This document shows, piece after piece, positions 63,835 to 64,000 of a DNA stretch of 64,000 nucleotides (the stretch's first letter is position 1; every line of letters begins with the position of its first letter). The DNA comes from Vogesella indigofera (GTDB lineage: Bacteria; Pseudomonadota; Gammaproteobacteria; Burkholderiales; Chromobacteriaceae), in NCBI RefSeq assembly GCF_003633895.1, contig NZ_RBID01000020.1, forward strand, positions 62,001 to 126,000, in the 5' to 3' direction. The position numbers and the translations under genes are program-made. The notes below the pieces were generated by a model. That model searched no databases, was not told the DNA's origin, and saw only the letters and a program-made list of their open reading frames with translations.

Positions 63835-63837
63835 GTG

Positions 63838-63970
63838 TTGCTTCACGATCGGCGGCGCCCGATCGCTGATGGGGTGATCCGGTGTTGGACATGGCCACAG
63901 CAGGCGTGTTGATCGCAACTGCAACGGCGTTCTTTGATCCATGCCACCTGCGCTGACTTTGGCTCGCGAA
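63838..63970. repeat. Possible degraded repeat family B copy
   Basis: Begins TTGCTTCACGATCGGC and has GATGGGGTGATCCGGTGTTG, loosely matching TCACGATCGGC and GGGGCGATACGACGTTG of copy 2. The right end is diverged. A GCGGCCAA motif (63990) follows as the window ends. Confidence 0.4.
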
Positions 63971-64000
63971 CCCGTGCCGGGCAGCAAGGTTGGCCGCAAG

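Overview
The window comes from a GC-rich (mid-60s % by eye) betaproteobacterium. Gene content points to the order Neisseriales, Chromobacteriaceae-like (Chromobacterium/Vogesella/Aquitalea type). The indications are yidC followed by mnmE, split pntAA/pntAB/pntB, an enteric-type pyrBI, Kdo/heptose LPS core genes, DUF2789, VF530 and many chemotaxis and c-di-GMP proteins. The genus is an inference; no rRNA or tRNA gene is present to settle it.

Layout. 1-2.9 kb: end of yidC, mnmE and a small unknown protein. 3-6.5 kb: a LysR regulator divergent from a PhyH-type dioxygenase, a periplasmic solute-binding protein, and a glycerophosphodiesterase overlapping it tail to tail. 7.1-10 kb: the proton-translocating transhydrogenase operon behind an 18-bp palindrome. 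10-15 kb: a GNAT acetyltransferase and LPS core genes (waaA, waaC, a WaaE/LgtF-like transferase, a UDP-glucuronate-epimerase-like gene), separated by a 494-bp intergenic region with regularly spaced perfect DnaA boxes. 15.4-18.3 kb: small proteins and rlhA. 18.4-20.5 kb: an AT-rich insert holding two lipoprotein-like genes, each followed by a copy of a ~300-bp repeat. 20.5-23.5 kb: membrane and small housekeeping proteins. 23.6-28.4 kb: diguanylate cyclase, HD-GYP phosphodiesterase and chemoreceptor. 28.4-30.9 kb: pyrBI with a pyrL-like attenuator, then a lipoprotein. 31-35 kb: Sel1 and TPR proteins. 35-39.2 kb: thiC with a TPP riboswitch, pcm, a rhodanese and ung. 39.3-45.6 kb: an orphan response regulator, a lipoprotein, a lone flgH, purT, an FKBP, an MFS carrier and an HTH regulator. 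46-50.3 kb: a run of leftward accessory genes (VOC, EVE, monooxygenase-like, HhH, WYL regulator, VOC, SRPBCC, DinB-like). 50.5-55.5 kb: an AcoR-like sigma-54 activator divergent from aldehyde and iron-alcohol dehydrogenases, with a candidate sigma-54 promoter. 55.7-63.8 kb: a FIST-chemoreceptor fusion, META lipoprotein, EamA transporter, Lrp regulator, CBS protein, a nucleosidase-like protein and a degenerate HD-GYP protein.

Three signals go beyond gene content. (1) A short motif, GCGGCCAA (fuller half-site CTTGCGGCCAAC), occurs more than 50 times, singly inside genes and as inverted pairs between genes, several of which form terminators. This is the distribution pattern of neisserial DNA-uptake sequences. 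(2) DnaA boxes at ~123-bp intervals lie upstream of the LPS glycosyltransferase. (3) Three families of dispersed intergenic repeats are present, one MITE-like with ~18-bp terminal inverted repeats.
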